Below, piece by piece: positions 45,861 through 58,025 of a stretch of DNA of 64,000 nt (positions are counted from its first letter, which is position 1; the number at the start of each line of letters is the position of its first letter). The stretch is from the NCBI GenBank assembly GCA_023101725.1, contig JALJCO010007928.1:1-64000 (forward strand), written 5' to 3'. Origin of the DNA: Atherinomorus stipes. Its lineage: Eukaryota; Chordata; Actinopteri; Atheriniformes; Atherinidae. A model generated the notes under the pieces. It saw only the letters and a program-made list of their open reading frames with translations. It did not search any database and was not told the DNA's origin. The position numbers were made by a program, and so were the translations under genes.

Positions 45861-47010
45861 TTTTCGAAAACATCTAAATTTCTCCTCTGTTTTTGACTTT
45901 AAACTTATTCCTAAGAAATAGTTACCAGTGTGGCCTTTTCTGTGGCTGCCGAGCGATTTAGGAAGGCCTTGCTTTGATGCAGAGCTGCTACAGTCAAAAT
46001 ACAAGGCCAGACTGAGTCGATATGGCTGCTCCTTTGACTGAAGTCCATTGAATGTGCAGCAGAGAGAGAGCATGGAACAATATAACAGAGTAATTATATT
46101 CTCATATTATATATTTCAGATGGTGCCCAACAACCAAAATATCATAATAAAAAAGACAAAAGTGCATTTTGATCTGTAAATTACTGAATACATCTGCCAT
46201 ATCTGTATTTGTGTACTTTCAAACTAGTTAAATTCTGTTTTTTCTGTTTGTTTGGTTTTTTTTTTTTGTTTGTTTGTTTTTAATTTCTAGAATTTACTGG
46301 TCGCAGGTTTATTTAGATCAGTCCAGGTTTTGGTGGTAACTGTACACACATTCAGCAACAGTCTGTGTCTGGGCTATGTGGCCCTGAGGCCTAACAGCAG
46401 CTCTATTCATCATGTTACTGCTATTCTGGGACACAGATGGCAAGCAGAGATTCATACATATATGAATCAATGCAACACAAGTCCAAAACTCTTAAAGCAA
46501 GGCTTTCATACAGCGACACATACACGGGAGAGATTTAATGGAGTCTCACATGAGGTTTGATTATATAAGTCACTGAAACATTTAAGTGAAAAGACTTGTT
46601 TCTCTTGTAATGTAGAAGGTGAAACAGAATTTTGCATTCTGTTGCGGATGAAAAGCAGAAAGACAGAAGCATGGTCATCAGTTAAACTAGAGCTGTTATA
46701 GCAGCGCATCACATTAGCAGGCTGGCTGCTGCCATCTTGGTTGGAACCCAAAAGCAGTCAATTTAGATTCAGTGTCTGCCAGCTCATTGATAACAGCATT
46801 TTCTGTTTTGAAGCTGAGACAACCAAGCTCCTTTTCCTTCATTTTGGTAAGTCTTCATTCACTGGCTGTTCTCCCCCCCCCCCCCCCCCCCCTTTTTTTT
46901 TGTTATCTTAGAGCTAACTTCAATGTTGAATTTTCTGCATGTAAAAAAAATGCCAAATTGAGATTTTTATGGTATGTGTAACGACCTTGTATGTACATGT
47001 AATACATATA
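45861..47010. other. Unique sequence with homopolymers
   Basis: No gene recognised. It contains a T/TTTG-rich run (46254-46283) and a poly-C/poly-T junction at 46874-46902. Confidence 0.5.
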
Positions 47011-47012
47011 TA

Positions 47013-47436
47013 CAGTCGTCCTAAAATTATTCATAAAAAATAACATAAAAAAGCAAAATGCACTAGTTACTCAAATAAAAAACATAAAAAATACAATTAA
47101 GTGAAATAAAATATTCTGAATTGTAGTTGAAAACAATAATGAAAAAAACAAAAAAAAAAATTCCTAGACAAATTAGAAGAGCATCTTGCTCGTGAACAGT
47201 GGACCAACCTGATACCTGATTGCAGTGATGTCTGATTTGCTCGACATAATTTATTTCAGTAGTTCCATCATGCTTGTTTACTGTTTGTTTGCTTTTTATT
47301 TCTGTTGAACCACAATTAAAAATCAATGTCATGATTTTCATAAAAAAAGATTGATTCATTATAACTTGACAATTTCAACTTATTTAGCTGACAGCTGATT
47401 TTTTCCAGCTGTAAGCTGTCATTTTGAGGACGACTG
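47013..47436. mobile_element. Mariner-type MITE, CAGTCGTCCT family, copy 1
   Basis: The left end CAGTCGTCCTAAAATTATTC is preceded by TA; the right end is ATTTTGAGGACGACTG, inverted. The right flank is TG rather than TA, so one side has mutated. Internal blocks AACCACAATTAAAAATCA and GTCATGATTTTCA match copy 2 at 57142. Confidence 0.8.
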
Positions 47437-47515
47437 TGTTTGTGTGTGTAGTATACATACATATAATATTAATGCAAAGACAGTTACAGGTATGGAATGT
47501 GAAATGTGGAATTGA

Positions 47516-47518
<3 letters not shown>

Positions 47519-47596
<78 letters not shown>
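47519..47596. repeat. (TA)39 microsatellite
   Basis: An almost uninterrupted TA run. The overlapping Tyr-Ile open frames on both strands are artefacts. Confidence 0.97.
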
Positions 47597-47597
<1 letters not shown>

Positions 47598-47754
47598 TGT
47601 ATATATAATGTATGTAATATAGTAGAGCTGTCAAGTTCGAATCCCGCCCGTTGCTCGAACCATAAGTTCAACCTTTGTGAGGTGGAAGGGGGCCGTGTCC
47701 CTCCCAGTGTTTTTGGGCAGTACAAGCAGGGGTTATGGATCAGGAGAGAAAATG

Positions 47755-47990
47755 AATGAAATGAAAAATTCTTTATTTATCCCAGAAGGGAAATTCAACT
47801 TTGTAAAACAGGACTGAAAGAGCAGGACTGGCTGAACTTTTAGCGGCACCACCAAGGACAACTGCACCACCCACCTTGCTGAGAGCATAATTTAGACCAG
47901 CCCCTGGATCAGCGGTAGCGGTGGCCGATAAATGTTTGTATGAAAATTCAGCCCAGTGATTGGACACTCCCTGAAGGAATCACAAGCTGA
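47755..47990 (-). repeat. LINE/SINE 3'-end fragment, minus strand
   Basis: ATGAAATGAAAAATTCTTTA followed by TTTATCCCAGAAGGGAAATTC is the reversed form of the tail seen at 45818 (GAATTTCCCTCCTGGGATAA). Only 3' non-coding sequence is recognisable; its left limit follows the tail and its right limit is approximate. Confidence 0.5.
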
Positions 47991-49739
47991 AGTGCAATCT
48001 CCAATCTTCACCAGCACTGTAAGATGAGCAAACTAAGGGTTTGCTCATCTAAATATTCAAAGAAATTCAAATAGATCTGAAATTAAAACTGTGCATTCAA
48101 GAATGTCACAGAGCATTTCTTTAGATGGTCTTCGTCCTTTTTGTATCATCTTCATCTATTTCATCCTTTTTTTTTAAACTTGGCAAGTTTGTTCTCGTTC
48201 AGTTAGTTTTCATATCAATCTTAACAGAATGTCTACACACTTCATTGTTTTGTCACTGTAGATGCACCATAAACTGTTAAAGTTTAGCTGCTTACTTTAA
48301 TTTTACATTTGAGGTGAACTAAAGCAATTCTTACTCGAGGAAAGAGCTTCAAAAAATTGTTTCAGTGGGGCAATTTCACCAAGTTTTGACATAAAATGCT
48401 GTCAAACACTAATTTGTCTGCAGCTGTGTTGGTTTCAATCAAAAACAAACCAAGAGCAGGCTAAAATGAAAGCATGAATTATTCATAAATACACGCTTAA
48501 TGATCACAAAAGCCTTCCATGGCAGGGGACCTGGACTGTCAATAGTTTCATTATTCCCTCCAACACCAGCCTTACAGTCCAAACATCTGCCAGACAAACT
48601 GATCTGTGGTAGTTTGATTTCAAGTCAGCTTGAAAAAAAAATCCAAACATTTTTAATCTTACTGTTATCAGAGTCAGCACAGTGAAAACCACATGGTTTC
48701 TGATATATTTAAACCATCTAGCGCCAGAGCCTCCCTCCTCTCTGCAGCTAAGTGACTTATATTGATGCGAAGATGCATGCAAGGTTATCCTGTGCACAGC
48801 CAAAGGGCACAATCAACACAGAGCCCATTTGCATCTTCCTCATGCATATACCCCTTTCATGCATGAGATGTGCAGCTGCATGCATCACAGTTGTTCTGCT
48901 GGAGTGGATCCTTCACTGGAGACATTACAATGACGACAGTGGTTCACGTGACATGGTTGTTCACATGCTAAGTAGAGCAGATACCTAGCAGCAGCAAAAA
49001 CATAAGCTCATTAGGATTTTAGTTCACCTAGTGTCATATTACGATAAAAACAAATACCATGCATTTGGTTAGTTTTGCTTCTTAATGACTGATTTAAACA
49101 CAGGACTGAATTGGCACCTGTACTTGAAAAAAGTAAAAAAAAGAAAAAAAGAAAGAGAAAAAATGTTTATTTTTTTCTTGTAATCTGCTACATGTAATCT
49201 GCTCAATACAGGCAAGTTTGAAATAGGGGTATTTGTGATACATATAGTTGATGCAAGTTGAATCATGGGTAGTACTAATGATTGCTTGCATAAGGAGAAG
49301 AGGAAAACAGTTCAATTTATATTGACACAACCGTCTGTCAGTATACAAACAAGTGCTGAGATCATGGGGGTGCTCTCTGCTTTGGACTGTTCAAAAAGAG
49401 AGTAAATAAGTTTGAATGAATATAATTATTTGAATATTGACAGTGAAATCTAGCTGTCTCCTTTAACCACCCCCCATACAGCTTTCGATTAATGAGCTAA
49501 AGAGCAAAAAAAGTGATTGATTTAAAAAAAATTGCACTAAAGTTTCATCAAAGAGATAGCAGTAATTCCTAAATTCATATATTTCCTCTAATTGTGCAAA
49601 ATTTCTTGAAGCACAAAGTAAATCTGTATTTCTGTTAAACATTAACTGTAATATTTATTATATGAAAGTGGAACACAGAGGAATTATTTCTAGTTACTAT
49701 TTAAGGTACTCCTGGGCAGAAATTAAAATACAATATCCA
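47991..49739. other. Unique sequence, no gene recognised
   Basis: It includes a perfect 12-bp hairpin at 48022-48050 and an A/G-rich run at 49127-49163. No domains or transposon ends. Confidence 0.5.
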
Positions 49740-49744
49740 TAGCA

Positions 49745-49875
49745 ATTAGGGATAGCAATACATCAATCTATGTCAATACATTAATTCAATGTTCAGAGAG
49801 CCAATAGCATTGATCTGTATTGGAAACATTGATTCATAGTAACACAAGCTTTAAAGGGACTAGAGGCAGGAATAA
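49745..49875. mobile_element. Probable hAT (Ac-like) terminus fragment
   Basis: TAGGGATAGCAATACATCAA followed by TATGTCAATACATTAATTCA and ATTGATCTGTATTGG has the repeated ATCGAT-like pattern of Ac-type hAT ends in fish. A matching right end was not found. Confidence 0.4.
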
Positions 49876-50204
49876 CAAAAAAACATGCATGTCCATTTTT
49901 TTTATACTAATTAATTAATTAATAATGATGAAGCGCTAAATACCAAAAAGAACGTTTCCACCACCACATGAAACCTGTTTTGCTCCAGATTTTCAGTCTT
50001 GTCTGCGCTCTTCTAAGGGTTATAGACTGAAGCTTTAAAAAGAACATGTTGAATTGCTCACATTTACTTTGTTCAAATCCAAACTTTTACTATAATATGG
50101 TTAAAAAAACATCTAATAAAAGTCATTTTTACATAACATAGAACTTTAATGTCTGTAAATAGTGATATTGATTGATATAAAATGAAAACAGACTACAGTT
50201 TGTG
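49876..50204. other. Unassigned sequence
   Basis: AT-rich stretch between a hAT-like end and a LINE fragment. Nothing could be supported in it. Confidence 0.4.
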
Positions 50205-50740
50205 AGATTGAAAAGTTGTGTGTCTGCGATGGTGGAGCACAGGAGCACCACAAGGAACTGTACTCACACCATTTCTCTTCACACTGTACACCTCAAACTC
50301 TCGGTACAACTCTGAGTCCTTTCATCTGCAGAAATACTCTGATACTCTGCAGTTTTGGGCAGTATAAGGGACAAGAAGCTGAGTACAGAGAACTGGTCGG
50401 TCAGTTTGTGAGATGTGTGGAATTACCTCGTTTTCAATAAAACCAAAACAGAAGACATGATTGTTGACTTCAGGAGGAACAGGAGTAAACAAACCATACT
50501 GGGATAACTGGAGCCACTGGAGTTGTTTGTCCAGAAAAGATGCTGCACAAGCTGCTGAAAACAGTGGAAGATTTATCCACAACCTCTACACAACACTGAA
50601 GAAATAGCAGTTTTCAGTGTGAGGCTTCGTCAAGTCTGCTGCAAGACAGAAAGGAAGTGAAGATCATTCCTGCAAGGACCATCACCCGCCGGAACAAGGC
50701 AACGATTTTTCTAATTATGATTATTTTAAAAAAAAGAACA
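50205..50740 (+). pseudogene. Decayed Rex1/Jockey-type LINE reverse transcriptase
   Basis: Plus-strand reading gives GAQEHHKELYSHHF in place of the canonical PQGTVLSPFLF-type block. A near-in-frame stretch LQKYSDTLQF stands where the RT active site (aromatic-x-Asp-Asp) should be, and then RELVGQFVRCVELPRF and EDMIVDFRRNRS follow. Next comes a deletion to LEPLELFVQKR-type sequence (50508 on) and RQVCCKTERK. One base is lost at the active site, so the second Asp is destroyed. Several frameshifts and a large internal deletion make it inactive. It is the same lineage as the LINE at 43337. Confidence 0.8.
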
Positions 50741-51377
50741 GAAAAAAATACTAAAATTTACAATTTACCAGGATTAATTATTTTCCTGTTTATTTAGTCT
50801 TTCACCATTTATTTTACATAATGTGAAAGTTTTAAAAGTTCAGTTTATGGAGTGTGGCACATCTCATCTCATCCAAAAGGCTTCTCAGATAAGAGGATTT
50901 TTACATTAGTGCAAGTGTGCAGTAGCTTGTTCACCTTTTCACTTCATAAAATCTTTGTAAAACTTTGGTCTGATCAAGTCTCAGATCAATTGCACTTAAT
51001 CTTACAACTTAGCCACAATATTGTTTCTGCAGTCGAAACAAATGAATATTAACAAATGTGTCAGTCAGTTCAGTTTCTTGTTGCAGTCAAAGCAGCAGAC
51101 TTTAAATCCAACACAGTGTCAAACAACTTAACAACTTAATGATATAGGACAACGGGTTCGTGTGAATTATTCAGTTTCAATAAAATGCAGCTTTTCACAT
51201 CAACACATTGTAATTTGCAGGTCACAGTAAGAGCAATGTTGCCAGTCAAAGCTTTGTGTCACCCTAATCACACTAAACCAACAAGATACTCCTTGATTAG
51301 CTACATGACAGCTCTTGATTTAAATGGGCAAATAAAAACACTCCAATTATATGTTAACTTTAACCTGTGAAGACTCT
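50741..51377. other. Unique sequence, no gene recognised
   Basis: Nothing could be supported on either strand. Confidence 0.45.
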
Positions 51378-51883
51378 TTAAAGGTACATTATGTAAAAAA
51401 AAATCAAAGGTCAATGGCAGAAAAATGTGATATATAATTCAAAACTGTGTTTCTGTTGATGTGTAATCGCTGCACTAGAATAGCTGTTATATGTTTATTT
51501 ACTTAGAATGAGTCATTTATATCTACTTGCTCGGTGGTGCCCATATGGAGGCTGCCATATTTGTTTCACAATCTTTACTACGGTGTCCCTGAATGGACAA
51601 AACAATGTGAGTGAAGTGAGAAACCTCTGAACTTTAAAAATGCTGTACCAGCTTTGTTTAATGGGAGTTAGAGACTGGGATAATTAATGCCTTAAAGGAC
51701 ATAAAAAATAGTTACTGATAGTACAGTCATAGCTACACCTTTATATCTGGGAGAATTTTTGGCCAAAAACGGCCACCGTACATTCACAACAATGCTTGGA
51801 ATATGAAGTCAATTGAAAGAAAACATATTTCCTTTCAAATACCATGTCCTACCTTTCAAATACCTTACATACTTTTGGCATTT
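51378..51883. mobile_element. TTAA-type element, uninterrupted relative of 23172-26457
   Basis: Left TTAA (51378-51381) then AGGTACATTATGTAA. The body is collinear with the pieces of the 23172 element: GGCAGAAAAATGTGATATAT, TAGAATAGCTGTTATATG, GGAGGCTGCCATATTTG, CTGAATGGACAAAACAATG, ACAGTCATAGCTACACC, ATGAAGTCAATTGAAA. The right end TTACATAC is retained, but the last bases and the right TTAA are lost. It serves as the empty-site reference. Confidence 0.85.
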
Positions 51884-53400
51884 TAGTTGCTACGGTGACA
51901 GTGAATTCTGCATATTTTGACAGAGGTTATTTATACTTTCCTTGTTACTTTTAATCCATTAGCTGAATGACAGTGAAACAACTGATTGCCTGGGAAGGTA
52001 AATATATTCGATGCTTAAGTGAATTAGAATATGAAATTGATTTGGGAACAATTAAACTTCTGTAATTAGCAGCACTTAATCAGCAGCAGCAGTGCTGTTT
52101 TACATCTTGTTCCAAAAATCCTTCAAGTGTTTTCTTTGTTAGAATTTTTGCCTGAACCATTTTGTCAGAGCTAGAGCATGAGTTTCAATGAGGCAGCAGT
52201 TTCATGCGTAGTTTCTTTTTTTTTTTTTATAATGGTTTTTCAAACTGCATAAATACACAATTTCTAATAAAGTTTTACATCACTGCAGGACCATATGTTT
52301 ACATTTCTAGTGTCGCAGATTCAAGTGTAAAATGAGCCCAATTGTAAGTTATAAAAACACATTGATTAAAGAGAATAAATCAAAAGCTCATTATGCACAG
52401 AGCACTGATCTCAGAGCCGATCTGGGGAAGGAAAGAAATGCTGTTTGCTCATTTGTTGCACGCATAGCGGAACAATGAAAAAGAAAATCAAAACAAAAGC
52501 ATCTGCACATGGCTTTTCCAAGTCAGCATGTTTTTATTAATTTGAACTCAGAGTTGACTTGTTATGAACATAGCAACTCTTTAAAACAGCTTATATATAA
52601 CTCCTATCAGAGATCAGAGCAGCTTGTGCCCGGGTTGTTTTTACCGGAACAAAAAAGTTTGTGATCAGAATATAAGATGGCTCACAGGCACTGTGCAGTT
52701 ACATGATTTACTCATTTAGATCTAGTCTTTCAGATCTTTTATTGATTACAAATCATCAGTTATCTACTTTTATCTTCAAGACTTAAAAGAATATTTAGCA
52801 GCTTTTTAAATGAATATCATAGTCTTCTGGTGTTAAAGAAAAAAAGCACTTTTGATAACACCAGCCTGCTACACTGACTGTCAGTGCATCGTGTAAAGTT
52901 AACATCAAATATCTATTACACTCTGGGAAGGTCAGGTTTCAAATGACCCGGCTTTATCCGTGTTTATTTTGTAGTGTTTTCATATCAGCATGAAAGTAGT
53001 TTGACCTGAAACATGTCGGGCTTCTGACCTACATCCGAAAGTCGGTCACTGTGATCGATTTTTTTTTTTTTTTTTATAAATTCAGGGTACAAATCACTGC
53101 AGGGTGCTGTTGGTGTTCTGTGTCATGTAATTAATAAGCTGTGTTAACGCTGAATTAGTTCAGTTTATTTTTAACACCACTCTAACATTACCTTAGGCAC
53201 ATTTTCAGTTTTACAAAAGGTTTTTTAACCTGGAAGAAAAAGTTGTGTGGTGCAGTTTTTCATGCTCAGGACTCTGTAGCGCAGCAATGACTCCAGGAAT
53301 GTACATGATGTCACTGTGTCATCAAAACAAGTCAGAGACGCTAGAGGACAGATGATTATAGTGCTACTTTTAAGTTTTCCATTTAAAGTGAGAGATTTGG
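51884..53400. other. Unique sequence, no gene recognised
   Basis: Poly-T runs at 52218-52230 and 53060-53077. No coding or transposon signal. Confidence 0.5.
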
Positions 53401-53404
53401 CTTA

Positions 53405-53770
53405 TTCACTCGGGTGCAACGTGATGTGGCGGTCAGCACAGATACCTCACAGCAACAAAACTCCTGACTATTGGGGGTTCAGGCTCGAGCTGGGTCTTTA
53501 TGTGTGCAGTTTACATGTCCTCCCTGTGTATGCGGGGTTGTCTCCTGGTATTCTGGCTTCCTCCCACCATCCAAACACATGTATGTTGGGTTAAGTGGTC
53601 AGTCTAAATTCTCTCTAGAAGTGAGTGTGAGTTGATTGTGTGTATGTTTGCCGTGTGATAGACTGGTGACCTGGTCCTGGTGTACCCTGCCTCTTGCTGC
53701 TGTGATCAGCTCCAGTTTTTTGACCCTGCATTGGGACAAGCAGGTATGGGGAATGGATAGATGTTACCTC
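53405..53770 (+). repeat. tRNA-headed SINE-like repeat, plus strand
   Basis: The order is that of the copy at 18775 but forward: GATGTGGCGGTCAGCAC (eroded A box), GGGGGTTCAGGCTCGAGC (eroded B box), GTTTACATGTCCTCCCTGTG, CTTCCTCCCACCATCCAAAC, TGATAGACTGGTGACCTGG, GTGTACCCTGCCTCTTGC, GATCAGCTCCAG, ending in GGGAATGGATAGATG. Old and diverged. Confidence 0.75.
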
Positions 53771-54342
53771 ACCTGACCTGCTCAAATATTTCCCAATTAC
53801 AGTAAATCAAAGTCAAATACTTTTTTTTCTTTTTATTTACCTTTTTTTTAAAAAGATAAGATAAAACCAAACAAAACTAACTTGTTTTATTTGAGTACTT
53901 AAGAGGGATTTTTGACCTTGACTTTTCTTTTTACCGATGTTTGATATACCGATATATTGATATTGTCCATCTCTTAATTTCTGATATCCAATATTAACCA
54001 ATACCAATCTAAGCAGGAAACTGTGAGGTCGTATCTCTCATATTTTGAGAAATCCAACTATATTCTGCCCTGAGAGCAAAAATCCCTAAATATCCTTAAC
54101 TCAGCCAGAGGAGTTCATTTTGGACATCTGGCTGCCAGATATCTGATACTGGCAGGTAGCCAACATGTGGATAATTATAATGTTTCTGACCGTAGATTTT
54201 ACTAGATGTCGCCTCCGACGCTGCTGTCCATTGGAGCGATACGTCAGCTCAGCCACCATCTTAGGCAGGGGGAAGCCGCGTCTCCTCATTGCATTAGTCA
54301 ATGTAGGCAGAGATCTATCCCTGATTAAATACACCACAACCA
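53771..54342. other. Mostly unassigned, possible hAT remnant
   Basis: At 53930-54010 the run TTTTTACCGATGTTTGATAT and TACCGATATATTGATATTG resembles one terminus of a fish hAT family, but no partner was found. The open frames at 54101-54509 on both strands have no domain. Confidence 0.35.
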
Positions 54343-54425
54343 AGGCCGCCTTAATGCACGGGCTTACCTGGGCTGAAGCCCAGGGGCCAACGGAGGTCAG
54401 GGGCCTATCATTTTTTGGGGGAAAA
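54343..54425. mobile_element. Single transposon-like terminus
   Basis: AAGGCCGCCTTAATGCACGG followed by CTGGGCTGAAGCCCAGGGGC is a form common at one end of fish hAT-type repeats; CTGGGCTGAAGCCCAG is itself a near-perfect hairpin. No right terminus was seen. Confidence 0.4.
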
Positions 54426-57139
54426 AAATGCATAAAAAGTCAAACTGTTATACAACTTGTCAGTTTCCCTGTCAATCACATTATATGCAAATATGAAACT
54501 GCTGATTGATCCAAATAAAGCCGTTACTATCACACGGGCATCACAGAGAGGGGGGGGACGAGACTGCACATTAGCAGTGATCCGGGCCTCTTAGGAAAAC
54601 TTTGACCGGCCCAAAGTCCGCGCTTACTGGGTAAAAATGGGACCGACACCTTGTCAAAATAAAAGTGCTGATATCTGCGTCAGAGCGCACTTTTCGGCCG
54701 CAAGTAACAGCGAGTAAAAAAAGGTGTAAACACAGAACGGCCGTGTTACTCTGCATCAAACGTGCAGGTGATCATGTTTACCATTTAGCAGAAGGCAGTG
54801 ACGTCCACAGAGACAGACTGGTGACCTGTCCGGGTGTAGCTGCCTCTCACCTGATAATAGAAGCTCCAATAGCCCCCTGCCATCCTGTGCAGCAAAAAAC
54901 TGCTGGAGATTCTTCCATTTTTCTATAAACAAAGATCACTGAAACAGCCGCTCGTGCAGTGTTGACTCCGTCTTTTCTCTATTGCAAAGTCTGAATCTGT
55001 GTTCTGAGTTTATTGTCATCCTTGCTTTTTTGTTTCGGCCATATTTTAGTGTATTTCATAGTTGTAAAAGTTTGATCCTCCTGTGGTGGACATATAACGC
55101 CACTTGTTAGTTGTTTTCTGCTCAATACTGTAGAAAACAACTCAATCCGCTTGTGACTAATTAGATGGTGATTTTAATTCATGTTCGTGCTCTAGCTGCG
55201 ATTTTTTTTCTTTTCCTGTCGGCTATTCAATGACCACACAAAACGTCCTGCAGCATCATGATGCATCAACAGCAACAATGCAGTCAAGAAGTCCGCTTTG
55301 TGGCTCCATTAAATAACCAGCACAATTTAACTTTGACGTCAGTCACGTGAGGAGCGACCAAAGCAGCAAAAATATCTTGCCGCTCTGGAAGCTGTCCTGT
55401 TTGTCGCAAAGCCGCGGGCGTCTTTGCCGCTTTCGGTCTGAACGTACAGTAACAGCCACAATCCAGTCAGACTAGCACATCTGGACTCACAAGGGTTGTG
55501 AGATTGGAAAAATCACACAACCGATCTTGCATGTTTCTATCTTTTGGATTTCTTAACATTGTTTTTTTTTTTGCTGCCATGCTAGCTCTGTTTTCCTTCT
55601 TTTTCATTCCTGAAACATATTTTCTACACTGAGAAGAAGAGACGAGCTAATGCTAGCTGTGTCAGAGTTATCTGTAACTTATGCTCACTGTCAAGCCAAC
55701 TTATCACACATTTGCAGTTTTGAAAACAACAGTGGAACTACTGAAAACAACTTTTAAAATGATTTTCCTTTACTTTATTTATAAAAACTATAGAAGTATA
55801 TACTTTATTGTTTTCAAACTGTTTGTGAATTTGCCACTGTAATAGGAGAACGCCAACACTGTGTTTGACTGAAAGCCCTGCAGATGTAAAGAGTTGTGCA
55901 TCTTACTGAAGACTGAAAGTGAAGTTATCTCAGAAGAACAGGGTACCTGCTCCACTGGTTACAAGATGCAAGGAAATGACCCCTTTTTCCACATAATTTG
56001 GTGGCTAGGCTTATTATAAGTAATTTCAGTGGAAATTCTGTGTAGAATTATTATGAGACAATTGGGTCTGAGCTGAATCCAGAGCAGGTTATCAGGCAAG
56101 CAGAAGCTCTGCAGTCCCCTTTCAGACATTAATCATTCTGATTATTTCTCAACAAAGAACTGGGGTTGAAGATGAGGCGGAGCAGGGATTTTTTCTCTCA
56201 TTAGCCAAGGAGAAATTACGTCTCCTCTGGTGGAAGAAAATCTTTTCTCTCTTGGTGAACCTGGCTGAACGTGCGGACCGTGAAAATTGAGCAACAACAA
56301 TGGTGCCGCTGCCAAAAGCCCACATTTGTTCTGCTGCACAACGTTGAGCTGGTGATTTCGGTCCATCTGTTCCCAGGCACAGACCGAATTTCAAGCTAAT
56401 CACCATGACTGCCATCATCAGCGGCGTTCATTCAGAGGGCTGATCTGCTGAACTCAACACAAAGGCAAAAACACAAACTATGTGTTGCACAGGCAATTAT
56501 AACAATGCAGCAGGTGTGGATGGGGTGGAAAGGCTAAGGAAATGTGGACAAAGTCCCAACAGCAGCAGCGCTGCTCCTCTGGGGTCTAATTATGTCTCCT
56601 TTATCCCTGTTTGTTGGACAAGCGGCACTAGCAGATTGGATATTATTGCATTTTTATGAAGGCAAATGAATATACTCACATTTCAATATTCATGATTTGA
56701 GTAAGGGAAATTGTAAATTCAGTCTTGTTAACCAAAATGCACATGTAATGAAGGTTGACAGCATTTTCCAGATGGAAACTTACACAGAATCAAATACCAT
56801 TTTGAAGGTCTGGTTGGGTGATTAACACATTTTGGTTGGCTTTAGTGCTGTAAAGACAGTCCTGTTCCCTCCAAGACTCAAGATCCGGAGTTCAAACCTG
56901 CTTGATGGGCTTATACACATAATCCCTTTGCGGGGATACTCCATGTGTTTCAACACATATGCAAATGAAGCTATAGAAGACGTGAATATATCCTTGAGGT
57001 GGGAGGGGAATAGTAACATAATCTCAGGGATACAGGGCCACAATGTCAGATGGGATTGGCCCCATTACCATTTCTTCCTTTAGAAATGGAAGCAGTTTAA
57101 TTAGAAATGGAGGGACAAATTGATGATCAAATGATCAAA
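54426..57139. other. Mostly unique sequence with one SINE fragment
   Basis: GAGACAGACTGGTGACCTGT (about 54809) through CCATCCTGTGCAG (54893) is a piece of the SINE family at 53405. The remainder, including a moderately GC-rich part at 56140-56460 with overlapping minus-strand frames, has no recognisable gene. Confidence 0.45.
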
Positions 57140-57141
57140 TA

Positions 57142-57604
57142 CAGTTGTCCTCAAAATGAAAAATTGACAAAATTATAATTTCTTAAAATAAGATGCCACT
57201 TTTGAATTGTGGTTGGAAATAATAATCATAAAAAAAACAAACAAACAAACAAAAAAACTCTCCCAGACACTTTAGAGCACCTTTCCTATGTATGGTGGAC
57301 CAAAATACCTGTCAACAGCTGTAGAAGTCTTTCTGGACATTAGAGAAAACACATGATTGAAGTGATTGCCTCAAAGTGTTGCTCAACAAAATTTTAGCTT
57401 TGAAACCCCATCATCCTTATTTACTTTTATTTTTTCTGGTTTGTTTTTTAATATTTATTTAAAACCACAATTCAAAATCAGTGTCATGATTTTCACAGAA
57501 TTTTTATCTATTATTACTTTTGTCAATTTCAATTTATTTCACTGACGGCTGATTTTTTTTTTCCTTCTTTAATTAGAGGGTATGAATAATTTTGAGGACG
57601 ACTG
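57142..57604. mobile_element. Mariner-type MITE, CAGTCGTCCT family, copy 2
   Basis: Flanked by TA on both sides (57140-57141 and 57605-57606). The ends CAGTTGTCCTCAAAAT and ATTTTGAGGACGACTG are inverted copies. TA duplication fits Tc1/mariner. It contains an (AAAC)n run (57235-57256) and no coding capacity. Confidence 0.88.
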
Positions 57605-57625
57605 TATACCCTGATTGTAAGAATT

Positions 57626-58013
57626 TTAAAGATACATTACGTAAATTTCCGATCTCAAAACCCTGAATTTCAGACCAGTTTGATAATAAAGTGACATCTA
57701 TGATGTGGATTTCTGGAGCTGCTGCTGTCCAGCAGCATCCAGAGGCTGAGAAAACCACATCACACAACTTGTTCTTTCAGGATGCTGCATGATGTTGCAG
57801 CTGAGTTCTGCTTTACACACTTTCAAATGCTAGCAAGCGGAAACACACTGTTTGCTGTTTTGAATGTAGATGAATCAACACACACACAAAAAAAGATTTT
57901 TACTGCCTGGAGAGATCTGACAGTAGGCAGGATCCAAGATGGATGCTGAAGTAGCCGTCAATAGGGGGATGCATCACCAGGAAAAAAGTAGAAGTACTGC
58001 AGTGTGTGTTTAA
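57626..58013. mobile_element. Possible further TTAA-type element
   Basis: TTAA followed by AGATACATTACGTAA (57630) closely resembles the left end at 51378. The body does not match the relatives, and the right border (GTGTGTGTTTAA at 58013) is only a weak inverted match. Confidence 0.35.
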
Positions 58014-58025
58014 TGTTTAATTTAT

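Noticed and set aside
47384..47759. Open frames with Tyr-Ile repeats on both strands
   Set aside because: Artefacts of the (TA)n microsatellite.
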